64,000 nucleotides of DNA from Micrasema longulum (GCA_022494885.1 JAGVSM010001252.1:62001-126000), one strand, 5' to 3'; numbered from the stretch's first letter, positions 43,561 through 55,329 are shown. Numbers and translations: made by a program. The notes: generated from the sequence alone by a model not told the origin.

Positions 43561-43884
43561 AAAGGTCCATTAAAAACATAAAATGAAATGTAATATATTG
43601 ATTAAAATAAAATTTAAATAAAAGGAAATAAAATTAAATAAAAGAAAATTTAAAAAAACAAAATAAAGTTAAAAAAAAAAGAAGAAATTAATGTTAAATT
43701 GCAAACATGCATTTTTTTATAAATTGAAATAATAATACAAATTTAAAAATAAAACAAAAAATATATCATAAATATATTTTCATGGTTCACCAAAAAAGTT
43801 TTGTAAGTGTTATTATCGAACAACGAAAAACTTAAAATAATTTAAAGATTTGTCGTTTTCTGAACTACTCGTAAGTACTGACAG

Positions 43885-44060
43885 TTTTTAGGACTAGCTA
43901 ACGCGTTCCCCTTCTAGACTTGAGGTCCTGGTTGGATTCCTGACATAAAATATTAGTTTTAATGTTGATTTACCACTTTAATATTTATTGAAATTCATTA
44001 TCATGGCATATTTATTATCCTTTAGTATTTTAGCGCCATCTGCAAATAGCTTTACACTGG
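43885..44060 (+). mobile_element. SINE family A, degenerate copy
   Basis: GACTAGCTAACGCGTTCCCC, then GAGGTCCTGGTTGGATTCCT, GACATAAAATATTAG and a TTACCACTTTAATATTTATT block, in head-to-body order. Confidence 0.4.
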
Positions 44061-44520
44061 GACTTTGTGACTCTGGTTATTGACCTGATTTACAATTTAT
44101 AATAAATGATATTATTGATTAAATCATTTTGTTATTTAAATAATCATCATTTTTGGCATACGTCACAAAAACAGAACAAAAATGATTCGTTGAGATTTTA
44201 TAGTACTTAAATGAGATAATTGCACTTGTCTGACATATAATTTAAGCCGGTAACGCGTATTAACTTAATGTAAGGATAACGATCGATATTAATTTATTTT
44301 ATTATTATTTTACATCATAATTTTATCAAAATATAAAAAATAGTAACCAAATCAATTTTTTTTTTTTGAAAAAACCTTCAAGCTCAAAAAAATGTGCACT
44401 ATGGCCGACTAATTCCTAAAAGAAATATCTTCCAGCCTACCAAAAAATAGATTGCTCATAAAATGTACTTAAAATAATAAATAATTTTTTTATTATATTT
44501 TATTTTTTTTAAGAAAAAAT
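44060..44520. other. No gene seen
   Basis: AT-rich with poly-T near 44362. Confidence 0.35.
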
Positions 44521-44690
44521 AATTGTTTGCGTTCTTATGATTTACCCAAATTTTTAATTTTGAGGGCCATTTTCAACGAGTTTTAAATAACTCATTATTA
44601 GAAAATGGAATCAAGTTGGGGTAGAGTGGGATTCGAACTACGGACCTTTTGTCCGTGAGTCCGAGACACTAGCCATGGAACCACAACCCG
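44521..44690 (-). mobile_element. SINE family B, minus-strand copy
   Basis: The complement carries GGTTGTGGTTCCATGGCTAG, TGTCTCGGACTCACGGAC (hairpin arm), a B-box-like TAGTTCGAATCC and CCACTCTACCCCAAC. The body follows: AACTCGTTGAAAATGGCCC, AATTTGGGTAAATCATAAGA. No tail module follows here, unlike 10515. Confidence 0.7.
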
Positions 44691-44694
44691 ATCA

Positions 44695-45610
44695 ATTTAT
44701 TAGACACACATTATTATTTTTCAAATAACAGCTTTTTTTTAGTGGAGAAGATAAACACATATAAACGTAAGGTTAAACACATTAAATGTTGATGAATTTA
44801 GGATTAGGTAATGAAATTGGAAGAACACTGGGAAAGGACGTAGGAAAGAGGAATAATAATATTTAAAAAATAAGGCAAATTAGGGCTCTCAAGATGTATC
44901 GCTGCTTAAATTCAAAACGAACACAAATCAAAAACTTGCTTTATTGCACAAATAATATTTAAATCGGTCAGATTTTTTTTACAAGAAAAAGACTAATGCA
45001 TTATACATGACCCAAATCTCACAACAGCCATTTGTTTAATGTTTCTGGGTGATAGTTAGCACAAAACACAATCATTAGATGTATGCAGCTTTAAAAAATG
45101 CATCTAATGATGTACAGAAAGTAAGATTATTTTTCAAAAAAGCAAAAAACCCATGTTGAAAATATTGATTGGCTACGGAAAAAAGTCAAATTAAGAATTT
45201 TGGCCCTTTTGAATTAAGGCAGCGATAAAGTAATATTTTATATATTTATATGGCGCGTCTCCGGAGATCTTAAAAACAAAAAAAATTGGTCTTAAAAAAA
45301 AAACTTTTTTTCTTTGGAAATTATTCAAAGATCATTTTTATTGAAGACTGATAAACTGAAAATCAATTGACATTTTTTACAAACTATGTGTTATTATTTC
45401 ACAATGAATGTTTATTTAATTAAATAAGTTAAATGTATTTAAAACTTCGTTGAAATATTATTCAGAAATACGAAAATATGCAAAAAAGGTAGTCAACAAT
45501 GATAGTGATTTATTTTAGCTTAAAATTATTAAAGACTGTGATTAGTTTTTATGCGTTTTGTAAATTTAAATAAAAGTTAACTTCTTTATATAAAAATCTG
45601 TTTTACTATC
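44695..45610. other. No gene seen
   Basis: AT-rich without motifs. Confidence 0.4.
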
Positions 45611-45611
45611 A

Positions 45612-45935
45612 ACAGTATTATGAGTTTGCGTAAATTTTTGTAGACAAGAATTGGAGTCAACCTTTCTTGGGAGTTATTTAAATTAATATTTTAAAACAAG
45701 GATGAAGAAAACTTTATAGAAGGGAATGTGGAATTCTAGGAATTAACAAGGCTTTTTGACCAGTCATTGACTTGGTTTAAGTAGCCACGTTACAAACTTT
45801 AACATTCACCATTCTGCCTGTGTTTGAACATCTACATTCGATCTTTTTTTTGGTCATAAGCCGTATGAACCTAGACTTCCATATTTTCTTTGATTGTATG
45901 TTATTTATCTCTATTGTAATGAATTAAAGCTTTTA
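45612..45935 (+). repeat. Fold-back family F copy
   Basis: GAGTTTGCGTAAATTTTTGT, AGACAAGAATTGGAGTCAAC, GACCAGTCATTGACTTGG, AACATTCACCATTCTGCC, TTTGAACATC. It then turns into B orientation (GGTCATAAGCCGTATGAACC, TTCCATATTTTCTTTGATTG, TCTCTATTGTAATG). An internal inversion like that at 50138. Confidence 0.55.
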
Positions 45936-45939
45936 TTAT

Positions 45940-46485
45940 GTTTAGTGTTAGTTTTTTTTTTCTTTCTGATTTGCGAAATTGAGTTTTGACTGTAGATTTA
46001 ATATATTACATAATTGAAAAAGTGTTTCTGTTGGGAATACATAATATATGGATATTGATATGATGTTAATTATTTATTTAATTTATTTGTAATAACTTGA
46101 CGATAATATGCAGTACTAAGTAAAACAAGTTATAACTGCTAGTAAACCGCTGTAAAATATGTTGGAATTATTATTGAGTTATATGTTTAATGTTGGAGAT
46201 TTAGTGCAGCTTCTTAACGATGCATTATATGCACAGATTATATGCAGTAATGATGGGACATTGAACATGCGCACTATTGCACATTCGGCGCGTGCATGCG
46301 TGCATCAGTAGGTACAAATAGTTGTGACCACAAAGTGCATCATAAACTTGCCGTTGACTCGAATATAATAATGAATAAACGCACCGCTGCTGAAATAAAA
46401 CAATATATTCGGAATTTATTCGCGTGCTTGTAGAAAATCTTTTGCATTACGGAGACCAATATCTTAACATAGACGAAATAAATTA
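45940..46485. other. No gene seen
   Basis: AT-rich; a small alternating GCGCGTGCATGCGTGCA patch at about 46288. Confidence 0.35.
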
Positions 46486-46489
46486 TTGA

Positions 46490-47015
46490 GGAATACGGAA
46501 GTTCACTATGGAGTGTTCGTCCCGACACTGATGCATGGGAGCGAAGTATGGACATGGAAAAAATAGGAATGAAAGCAGGCTGAATGCTACCGAAATGCGA
46601 TTTCTCAGGCAAATGTGTGGTAAAACTGTGTACGATACATGCACAAATGTCGAGATCCGTACATTATGTAAGGCTGAGATAAGTTATATCGACAAAATCA
46701 AGAAGGGAGCTCTGCGTTGGTTTGGACATGTAGAGCAAATGAACAGCGAAAGAACGCAAAAATATTTACAATGCGAATGTTGATGGATGCAGAAATAGAG
46801 GAAGACTGAGATAGACATGGCATGTCCAAATCCGAATAATACTTCAAGATGCACATGTTAAAAGTCGGAATAATCGGCGTGCGTGCATAAGAATATATAT
46901 GAATGTAAAGGGATTGAGATCTGTGTGCAAAGATAGAATGATGTGGTGTTCTATCCTCTCTGCTTACCCTCACGGGAAAACGGCGTGATGGTTTGTTTGT
47001 TTGTTTGTTTATTTT
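46490..47015 (+). mobile_element. LINE family 1 C-terminal fragment
   Basis: VHYGVFVPTLMHGSEVWTWK, a stop and frame change, then 46535-46783: ESRLNATEMRFLRQMCGKTV, IDKIKKGALRWFGHVEQMNS. After further breaks it has SRNNRRACIRIYMNVKGL and SVCKDRMMW. The 3' UTR CACGGGAAAACGGCGTGATG ends in a (TTTG)n tail at about 46993-47012. No catalytic part. Confidence 0.8.
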
Positions 47016-47019
47016 TGGT

Positions 47020-48550
47020 TGTTGGTAGGTTAACTCCTTGAATATAGATTTAGTTGAGTTATCGAACTTTTTCTTTTTGAATTATGTTATTTATAGCTTG
47101 AAAACCACTGCATATGTTTCTTGTTATTTTTTAAAACTTTTAGCTTACAAAATTCAAAATATTATTTTTGCTTCTAATACTAACACACCGTATTTCATAG
47201 ATCTTTAATACTTTTAAAAAAACCTGATATTTCCCTATTGCGATTTAAAAAGTTATTATTTTTCCGATACGATTTATTTACAAAAGTAAAAAAAAAACTC
47301 GCATTATAATCAAACCATGGAAATATTTGAAAAAAAAAAGAACTTGTTTGCTATCATAATAATTATAATATTGAAGCTTGCAAAGAGTAGTAATTTTACC
47401 ACATTATATGATGCTTCTTCATAGGTGTCATTTGTTGATTCCTTGTTAAAGTTTTAATCATTAATTAAGTTTCATTTTGTCTCTTGCTCGAGTACTACGC
47501 TTGAACATAGTTTTATTTCATTTTGTCTCTTTTTATTTCGAGACAATACAATTCTAAAGAATGGTTGATCATAACATGTTGGTATTACTGATTTAAAAAA
47601 AAACAACAAAAAGTCAACATATTATGTCGCATATGAAGAAGTGTGAAATAATGTAAAAGCAAATAAATTCAGGTTCGCATTTCTTTCGCCAAAGTGAGTA
47701 AGGAACGCTTAGAATTAAATTATAAAAAAATGACGAAAACATAATTTAAATATTTCATAAACATTTAAACAGACAATTGAAACAATTAACGTAAACGGTA
47801 CTTTGACAAATTAGTCACTTTAGAAATTGATCTAACCGACCTTTATCTGACTTTTTAAAAATATTTTTCAAATTGATATACTTCTTCAGAAATAAAAAAA
47901 ATCAACTGGGATAAATAAACAAATGACAGCTGAATTACTTAAGCTAAATTGCTAATAAAATAAGTTAATTGTCTGCTTCTTACATTAAAATACATAATAA
48001 TGTGTATTTTCCATTATGTCTGTACGTTTATACGTGCTGTAACATAAAACTGATTAAATATGCTGTATGCCTATAAGCGATTTTAAAAAATAACATTTTT
48101 TCCTGTTTTACGTTACGATCTTTTTACTAAGCACGAACTGAAAGAAACAAATTACAATGCACTAAAAATATATGTATGTATATGTTAATAATATATAATC
48201 AGTTTTTTAATATTTTGAAAGGTAAGTAAAGGCCCAGCAGATGACAGTATGCCGCCATTCTTGAATCGGCCATTCATTATATTTCGTTGGACGACAAAGC
48301 AGAATGATATCTATTTTTGAATCATAATGAACAGTTCTGACCGGATGCTGTACTCTGTACAAGTGTATGTACACGGTGCAGGAGTGTTTGATATGCAACA
48401 AGATTAACACAATATTCTATACGCGTAATTAATAATATTGGATAACAAATACACACGAAACTAAAATGCATTGATAACAAAAAGACAGCTGCATTAACAC
48501 GTAGCTCAAAGAGCTTAGTTATAGCAAAATATAATACATATTCAAATAGA
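47020..48550. other. Gene-free AT-rich stretch
   Basis: No supported gene. Minus-strand frames at 48207-48410 and 48322-48567 are hydrophobic and motif-free. Confidence 0.4.
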
Positions 48551-48554
48551 AAAA

Positions 48555-48965
48555 TCGACAACAACATCCATCACACCGTTTTTCCATAAAATCTTATGCA
48601 CGCGCACCGATTATTCCGAATTTTGACGTCATGTCCATCTTCAAGTATTTGTTCGATTTGGTGACGCCATTTCTGCATCCATCAACATTTTAAAAGTACA
48701 TACTTTTAGGTGTTTTTTTGCTGTCTATTTGTTGTGCATGTCCAAACCATTGCAGAACTCCTTTATGAATTTTGTCGATAATGCTTATCTCAGCCTTACA
48801 TAATGTACAGATCTTGACATTTCTGAACCTATCGTGCATAGTTTCACCACACATTCGCCTGAAATCTTGCATTTCGACAGCATTCAGCCTACGTTTAACT
48901 TTGTTATTATAATTCCGTACTTTGCTCCCATACATGTTAGCACCAGGAATAAAAAAAATAAAAAA
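48555..48965 (-). mobile_element. LINE family 1 C-terminal fragment, minus
   Basis: The minus-strand frame 48690-48935 has RRLNAVEMQDFRRMCGETMH, CTLCKAEISIIDKIHKG and VLQWFGHAQQIDSKKTPKSM. Downstream are decayed ILEDGH and RNNR blocks, and an AAAACGGTGTGATGG 3' end with a GTTGTTGT tail. Broken by stops. Confidence 0.75.
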
Positions 48966-49067
48966 GGATTATTTTTCATGATAAATATTTAATCTTCTTT
49001 GATATTAAAAGTCTAGAATTGATTCATTGCGTAAGTCCCTATACTCGCTTACATGAATTTGAGCCTT

Positions 49068-49198
49068 ATACTCGTATGCAGAGACAAAACTTAAGGTGAG
49101 GAATGTACATTCTAATCTCATATGCAAAAAATAACCCGAAGGTGAAGACAATAGGATGTATTTTCCTCACCTTAAGGTTTGTCTCTGCATACGGGTAT
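49068..49198. mobile_element. Harbinger/Tourist-like MITE with 36-bp arms
   Basis: Arms 49068-49103 and 49163-49198 are reverse complements with two mismatches (ATACTCGTATGCAGAGACAA at the left; ATACCCGTATGCAGAGACAA from the right). The loop is 59 bases. TTA flanks both ends if the element is taken as 49069-49197 (TTA at 49066-49068 and 49198-49200), fitting the 3-bp TWA duplication of PIF/Harbinger. Non-coding and short, so a transposase would act in trans. Confidence 0.65.
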
Positions 49199-49199
49199 T

Positions 49200-50135
49200 A
49201 TTATCGTAGTACCGATGTTAAAAATTGTGGTCATTTTCGTCTGTTAAAATTGTATGTAGAAGTTGGCCACGGCTGACTGTTATCATTTAAAAAATATATA
49301 TATTAATCGTTTACTTACTAATATTTTGATGTAAATACAAAATATTTCTGTAAATTTTGTGTGGTTTTTAAAGCATTGTTTTAGGTGAGGGATTGTTCTT
49401 TATAAAATTTAAATTACTCCGAACTTTTATACGGAAATAAAATTACAAATAAAACTGGCATATAGTTAATTTGTGCCCTAAAGTGAACGAAATTTTCTTT
49501 TAACTACCATGCTGTAATATTTATTTTTTTACGTAACCTTTCAAATTCCTCGTGATTTTCTCAAAACTGTTTCTGAGAACACGATTTACGGCTGTTATTT
49601 TAGTTTGATTCCGAAATTTCTCCTCTCCCGGTAATTTCAGCATATCTCGTTAATGAATGGAAGAGGTTATGCACAAACCGAAGTATGCATAAACGCATAT
49701 AAATAAGTGCATAATAGTACAGTATGCAGTAGCGTGCAAATGTCCCGTCCGGACCAAGATGTCCCGTCTGTTTATTTTGCTCTACCAAGTTCCAACATCC
49801 GGTCAAAAAGAAAATAAACCGCTGTCCCACAATCCACTTTGATTAATGGATATATTACTTGATTTTTATTTAAATAATTTGTTTTTTGATTAAGACGCTG
49901 TTTAGATGAAATGAGTTTAAAATTGTCATATTCAGACAAAAACAAACTGAATACATCAATTTCAAAAAACGCATAGTACAATTAATATCTCTTTGTTCAC
50001 AATAGGTCCTCGAGTGTTACTGTGAATTCACATTATTTTGAGGATGGATTTACAGTATAAACTTTAATCTAATAAATTTTCGGTATTTTTTATAATTAAC
50101 TCCTATTAGTTCATTAGTATAATTATTTTTTAAAA
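49200..50135. other. No gene seen
   Basis: AT-rich. The frames at 49600-49830 and 49772-49981 (minus) have no recognisable motif. Confidence 0.4.
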
Positions 50136-50137
50136 AT

Positions 50138-50490
50138 ATTACAACAGAGATGAAGAACATTTCAGATAAGGTAATATAGAAGTGTAGGCATCTACAGGGC
50201 TTATGACCTGTCAATGGCTGGTTTGAGTGGCCACTTTACACACTGTGTAACATTCACCATTCTGCCCATATTTGCACATCTATATTCCATCAATTCTTTC
50301 ATCTGTTGATGTTTGTGAAATTAAACCAGCCATTTACAGGTCAGAAGCCTTGTAGACGCTCAGACTTCTGTATTACCTTCTCTTAAATGTTCTTCATCTC
50401 TGTTGTAATATGTTGATATAAACAGCTCTCCAGAGAGTTGAATCCAGTCCTTGTCTACAAAAATTTGGACAAACTCAAAATATTATTTAT
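50138..50490. repeat. Fold-back family F with 90-base inverted arms
   Basis: The left arm (about 50138-50228: ATTACAACAGAGATGAAGAA, CTACAGGGCTTATGACCTGT, CAATGGCTGGTTT) is complementary to the right arm (about 50323-50412: AAACCAGCCATTTACAGGTC, TTCTTCATCTCTGTTGTAAT). The centre carries CACACTGTGTAACATTCACC and CATCTGTTGATG. The right arm continues into the family terminus (GTCCTTGTCTACAAAAATTT). It can form a long hairpin. Confidence 0.7.
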
Positions 50491-50734
50491 TTATTTCGGG
50501 TAAAATTATTAATACATTTCATATGCCAATCGACTTTAAAACACGTCTGTTCAATTGTCAAGGATAAAAATACTAAACATATCATAATACTCTAGCAAAT
50601 GTATTTATTTATTTGAAATTTACTTTTACAATACAGCAACTGCTAATTACAATGTGTATATTATTATGAATACATTAAAAAACATGTAAACAAAAAGTGT
50701 ACAACGCAACATTTTATTTTAGGTATCTACTTGC

Positions 50735-50982
50735 TATTTGATTATTTGAGTACCAAGCAAGAGCTCTCGGGCTCAATTCCCGACACAGTTAAAATGAAAT
50801 ATTTATTGAAAAATTTGTTTTTACACTAGAATATTTCATAGTCCGTGGACTGGTACCAGAAGCGTAAGACTGATCATCTTATCGTTAAGTAACAAAAATG
50901 ATCAAGTTACACTGCATTTGGTGTACCAATGCAGTGCCCTATGCACCATTGGGTGCAGAAAGGGAATGATAATGATGATGAG
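50735..50982 (+). mobile_element. SINE family A, nearly complete
   Basis: A degenerate head, then GGGCTCAATTCCCGAC (B box), AATGAAATATTTATTG, GTGGACTGGTACCAGAAGCG, TAAGACTGATCATCTTATCG, CACTGCATTTGGTGTACCAA, TGCAGTGCCCTATGCACCAT and a GATAATGATGATGAG tail. It shows the complete body that 42981 lacks. Confidence 0.75.
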
Positions 50983-50994
50983 TTTATTTGAAGC

Positions 50995-51030
50995 CTTGAC
51001 AAAGAAACAGCCATGTTCCGAAACCGGTAG
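50995..51030 (+). repeat. Hammerhead-like motif
   Basis: TTGACAAAGAAACAGCCATG, then TTCCGAAACCGGTAGCC: a CTGANGA-like start, a weak GAAC/GTTC stem and GAAACCGGT. It abuts the SINE tail at 50982. Confidence 0.4.
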
Positions 51031-51154
51031 CCAAATTATTATTTTTTGTGATTTTACAGAAACTAAATATGTATTTTTTCATGAAAAAACATGGACTTAT
51101 TCCTTCAAATTTTATTTTAACTTATATTAGTTTTTACTTTATTTTAAATATACA

Positions 51155-51392
51155 CAAACAAACCATCACGCTGATTCCCCGTAGGATAAGGCAGAGAGGA
51201 TAGAACGCCATATCACTCTATCTTTGCATACAAACGTCGCTTCCTTTACATTCATACATCTTCTCATGCACGCACGCCGATTATTCCTACTTTTGACATG
51301 TCCATCTTCAAGTATTTGATGGACTTGATCGTGTCTTCCTCGGCCTTCCTGGTTTTCTGCATCCATCAACACTTGCATCGTAAATCCAAGTT
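51155..51392 (-). mobile_element. LINE family 1 C-terminal fragment, minus
   Basis: The minus-strand frame 51166-51378 has GRGRHDQVHQILEDGHVKSR, NNRRACMRRCMNVKEATFVC and KDRVIWRSILSALSYGESA. The 3' end GGGGAATCAGCGTGATGG, then TTTGTTTGTG, is the family tail. This copy preserves the extreme C-terminus best. Confidence 0.75.
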
Positions 51393-51394
51393 AA

Positions 51395-51720
51395 TTTACA
51401 GTAGTTTTATCAATAATTTTAAATTAGAATTCACAGTTGATTTGCAATAATTATCTAGTGGGATGCTCATTTGAGAAATGAGGTATTTAAAAAAAATATT
51501 AAAAAATAAAGTGGAAGTTCGAGAAATAGTTTTAAAAATGCTTATACAAAAAAGGGTAAATATTTATTTATTTATTTCATTTTACAATACGCCCAGGGAA
51601 TATTTACAAAAAAAAACAGGGGCAGGCACAAACATAGTAATTATTTTAAAAATAAACAACAACATATTGTAATATATTTTTTAAGATATGTAGAAACCAA
51701 AGAAGCATACTGCATACATG
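51395..51720. other. No gene; possible LINE 3' tail
   Basis: ATATTTATTTATTTATTTCA at 51560 is the complement of an (AAAT)n LINE tail, but no coding end follows. Confidence 0.3.
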
Positions 51721-51724
51721 TAGA

Positions 51725-52032
51725 TACATTTATTTATTTAACACTTTATAAACATATACAATTTATATACATATAAACAGGGGCATATTGTATCAAGGCA
51801 ATTTCTTCCTACCTACCCAAACCGTTCAGTTTGAGAAAATTACATAGACATATTCTAGGAATATGCATATTCATATAAAGAATTTTATAATTGTATACTA
51901 AAATTTAAAACGAAAATTAACAGAAAAAAGGCTTTACTATGATGAGAGGAGTAAAAAAGTGATTGAAAGAAAAAAAGACGGAGAAAAAACAACTTAAACT
52001 TTTAGATGGTGACATTTCAATCTTGATTTAAT
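51725..52032 (-). mobile_element. LINE family 2 3' UTR, minus
   Basis: Matches 19262-19550: CCTACCCAAACCGTTCAGTT, the hairpin region ATTGTATCAAGGCAAT, and the last codons of the ORF near 52010. Severely 5' truncated. Confidence 0.7.
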
Positions 52033-52034
52033 AC

Positions 52035-52865
52035 ATAATGAAGTAAACAAAACCAATGATTTAATAAACAAGTATTTGAACTAATTCTTGATAAAAGAAA
52101 TAAAAAACATGAATTTTAAATTTATTTCCTTTGATATGGGAGTAAGTCCGGCAATTATCATTGGTAACAAAGATTTTAAAATGATAAAAATATTCCTCTT
52201 TTTTCAAATTAATTTTATTAGTTGTTTTAGGCCCAAAACAGACTAGCTTTCCAAATTTAATGCATTTTAGCATCAAAATCTGATTTAGCATCATTTTCAC
52301 ATACATCAGACTCTAAACCTTGGTACCTATGCTGTCATCACGATACGCGGTATTAAATATTTCATTTGCAAGTTTGTATGTAAGTGGCATTTATATCTGA
52401 TTTGAAAATTATTCCGCAGTTTCAATGAAATAATTCACCCACGTGTGTCAAAGGGTTATATTAGTAACCCCTTGCACCACAAAAAGATAGGGTTTATAAA
52501 GTTAAAAGTTTTATGACTGTTTGGATTATGCAAAATCAACCATAATGAGAAAAAAGTTATATATAACGACCATTATGGCCATTTTGACTAAATCGTAACA
52601 CTGATTTGATTAAGTTTTTTTTAGGCAACTAGTCCTTAAATGTGTAAACTAAGAATCTCTAGTATTTTTTAATTTATTTATATTTTTGTGCATGCACATT
52701 TGAACATTGGCGGGTTTATTGTTAAATGGAAATTGAAATGTGATTTTTCAAAGTAGCCTAAGTAAATAACACGGCAAAACAATTGAACGTAGTTATGCAA
52801 AAAGCAGCCAGCAATAGACAAGTGAAACTGAGATAATAACACTTTTGTGAAAAGAGTAAATAATC
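52035..52865. other. No gene seen
   Basis: AT-rich; the 81-codon minus-strand frame at 52061-52306 has no motif. Confidence 0.4.
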
Positions 52866-52869
52866 GAAT

Positions 52870-53110
52870 CTACACAACAACTAAGGAGGAAATGTGGATG
52901 TTGAAACATGGGCAAAATGGTGAGTGTTACACAGTGTGTAAAGTGGCTACTTAAACCAGCCAATGACAGATCATAAGCCTAGACTTCCATATTCCCTTCT
53001 CAAAAATATTTTTTCCCCTCCGTTGAAATAAATTTAAATATGAATAACTCTTAAAGAGGATATTCAGCGAGTCTGCAAGCATTTGGACATACTCAAACAT
53101 CGTTGAATTT
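52870..53110 (-). repeat. Fold-back family F, B orientation
   Basis: GGAGGAAATGTGGATGTTGA, GGGCAAAATGGTGAGTGTTA, CACAGTGTGTAAAGTGGCTA, AACCAGCCAATGACAGATCA, AGACTTCCATATTCCCTTCT, ending at CATTTGGACATACTCAAA. Lacks the GCAACGCC end. Confidence 0.6.
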
Positions 53111-53114
53111 TCAA

Positions 53115-53690
53115 ACAGTCCTCAAAATTCTAATTATCGCTTTTATCAGTGTACAATGCCTGAAAGGTATTGAGCTGATCAAACAGACAATACGATACAC
53201 GAACATTAAAAAAAAATTGTTTTGGTTTCATTTTATAGTCTATTACGAATAAAAATAAATTAAAAAACTACTGAACTTCATCATTCAGTTCCTGATTTTC
53301 CTTAACAAGTTTGATTATTCTGTGCAGAAGGTCCTGGAAACCAGCCGCTTATATGTGAATGGTACAATAGATATGACATTGTCTTAGACCAGCTCCGTGA
53401 ACAGCCTCAACCACGCAGGACAGAATGATGGGACAAGACAAAAATTCGCCCGCAGTCTACTCGTGAGCGCTGCAAAAATGAATACACGACCGCGTTTGTT
53501 TCAAGTGAATTCACGAAAATTATTAATTTTATACTTAGATATATTGGAATTGTTAAAATATGAACTCAATGATAAAAAGGATTCTATCGGCCGCCAATTT
53601 CAGCAGAATTTTTATTTTGGTAGTGACACGTTCACGTTAAGCAAATCGCTATTGTCACAAGGTTCTCTTCGTACTTGTTCAAACGAGGAC
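53115..53690. other. No confident gene
   Basis: Part of a 155-codon plus-strand frame (53397-53864) whose 3' third is the tRNA-like sequence below; the remainder shows no domain. It is therefore unlikely to be a gene. Confidence 0.4.
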
Positions 53691-53795
53691 AATGCGGCTG
53701 CTAGCGACTGGGTACCTTCTCGGAATCGAGCCCGGGATCTCGAGTATAGTAGGCGAATGGGCGAATGGGCCAACCAATCACAAGGCGGACTTTTC
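53690..53795 (-). mobile_element. tRNA-like SINE head, family D
   Basis: The complement reads GGCCCATTCGCCTACTATAC, then GAGATCCCGGGCTCGATTCC, with a good B box and anticodon-arm-like spacing. CCCAGTCGCTAGCAGCCGCA follows. Distinct from families A-C; single copy here. Confidence 0.45.
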
Positions 53796-53964
53796 TTTAC
53801 TTTCTTTATTTCATCAGAATTTTTACCTAAGAGTTCAAATACACACACATTTTTTTTTTATTGATGCTTTAATAGAGATACTTATATATATATATACATA
53901 TCATGTGCGGTCCATCCATACGAAACTAACACTTTCCTAAAAATTTGACCCTTAAACAATTAGT

Positions 53965-54462
53965 ACCGATTTATTTTCTTTTTATTTAATAAAATCAGCT
54001 ATAAGTTAATTAATTGTTTAAATAACTACATTCAATATCATGTTAATGGTTTGTTATTTTAATCGAAGCCATTTGAAATGGGATCGATGTTCATTCATTA
54101 ATAACTTCCAAAAAAATACCCCTAACACAACTTTCCGACCGCGCAGTTATGCGCAAACTGGTATAAAATATACTGCGCTTTGTATTTTATATCAGTACAG
54201 AATTTCACAAGTCCACGCATGCGTAAATAGCGATCTTTAGTATCTGTGGAATCAAATCTTACCAACATATCCAGGTTTTTTTTGTTTTTGCATTGTGACG
54301 GTTTTATAATAAATTAAACACTTAAATCGGTTGACATGATGGAATTATAAAATAAAAATATGATATTGTACTCTTTTATGCTTAAATTATGGCATATAAT
54401 TGCTTTTTAGTTTATTTTTAAAGAACATAATGTGAATTTCTCTGTTAGTAGTAGGCACAAAT
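53965..54462 (+). repeat. Interspersed repeat R500, copy 2
   Basis: Collinear with 1430-1960. ACTGGTATAAAATATACTGC (TATA at 54162-54168) and CACAAGTCCACGCATGCG are retained. The inverted arms are decayed (ATGCGCAAACT versus AGTCCACGCAT). It ends at ACAAATTTCACC, where the next LINE begins. Confidence 0.55.
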
Positions 54463-55065
54463 TTCACCTATGTGTGTACCTGATCAACTACACTGGCTCA
54501 GTATCAGGCATAGAAGAAACATTCACATTCTATCACTTCTTCACAATATTTTAAATAATCCCACTTCGCCTGTTTATCTGAGAGAGCTCATCCAACCTCT
54601 TTCACAACACGGACTATTTCTTCGTTCTAGTAACGAGAGAACCCTTTTAATACCCTGTCATCGCTCTAATTTTTTTGCCTCCTCTTTCACAGTAGTAGCC
54701 GCTCGATTGTGGAATAATCTACCCACTAATGTTAGAGACGCCCCTTCATTATTTACATTTAAGTCAAGATTGAAATGTCACTATCTAAATATTTAAATTG
54801 TTCCTTTATCCTTCTTCTTTCCATCCCATCCCCTCTCCTCTCTTCATAGTATAGTGTTTTTTTTTATTTTTATATATATATATTTATTTTTGTTAATCTT
54901 TGCTTTTAATTTTCGTATAAAATTGTAAGATTCAATATGTCGATGTATTTATAATTTTCTCAAACTGAACGGTTTGGGTAGGTAGGAAGAAATTGCCTTA
55001 GGGCAATATGCCCGCCCTTATATGTATATTTATTGTATATGTATATAAAGTGTCAAATAAAAAAA
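54463..55065 (+). mobile_element. LINE family 2 (CR1/L2-like) 3' end
   Basis: The frame 54470-54796 has LHWLSIRHRRNIHILSLLHN, YLRELIQPLSQHGLFLRSSN, RTLLIPCHRSNF, VVAARLWNNLPTNVRDAPSL and ends LKCHYLNI. 'LHWL.I..R....L..L' is the start of the conserved post-RT domain, so more of this is kept than in the 19.5-kb copy. The 3' UTR carries GAAATTGCCTTAGGGCAATA (hairpin) and ends with AAATAAAAAAAT. No polymerase. Confidence 0.85.
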
Positions 55066-55329
55066 TACCTAGTATCAAATGACTGCGTCCATAATAGAAA
55101 ATTTTAACGCACGCTCCTGATACATATATGTAAACAAATGTAATGTGATGGATACAAAACGAAGTTTTTAAAACATACAAGTCAGGAAGAAAATTGATTA
55201 TGGAAAATATTTGAAGAATTGACATTAACCTAAAAAATAAAAAATATTGTGTAGAATTATAATAAACCGAAAAAAATGTTTAATGTTAGAAGCATGTTAA
55301 AAAACTAATATCAATCTCACAAACACAAT

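Noticed and set aside
43441..43680. Possible CRISPR-like or satellite array
   Set aside because: Simple AAAAT microsatellite with no spacers or long unit.
53397..53864. 155-codon plus-strand frame
   Set aside because: Its 3' third is a tRNA-like SINE head read in antisense, and the rest has no recognisable domain.
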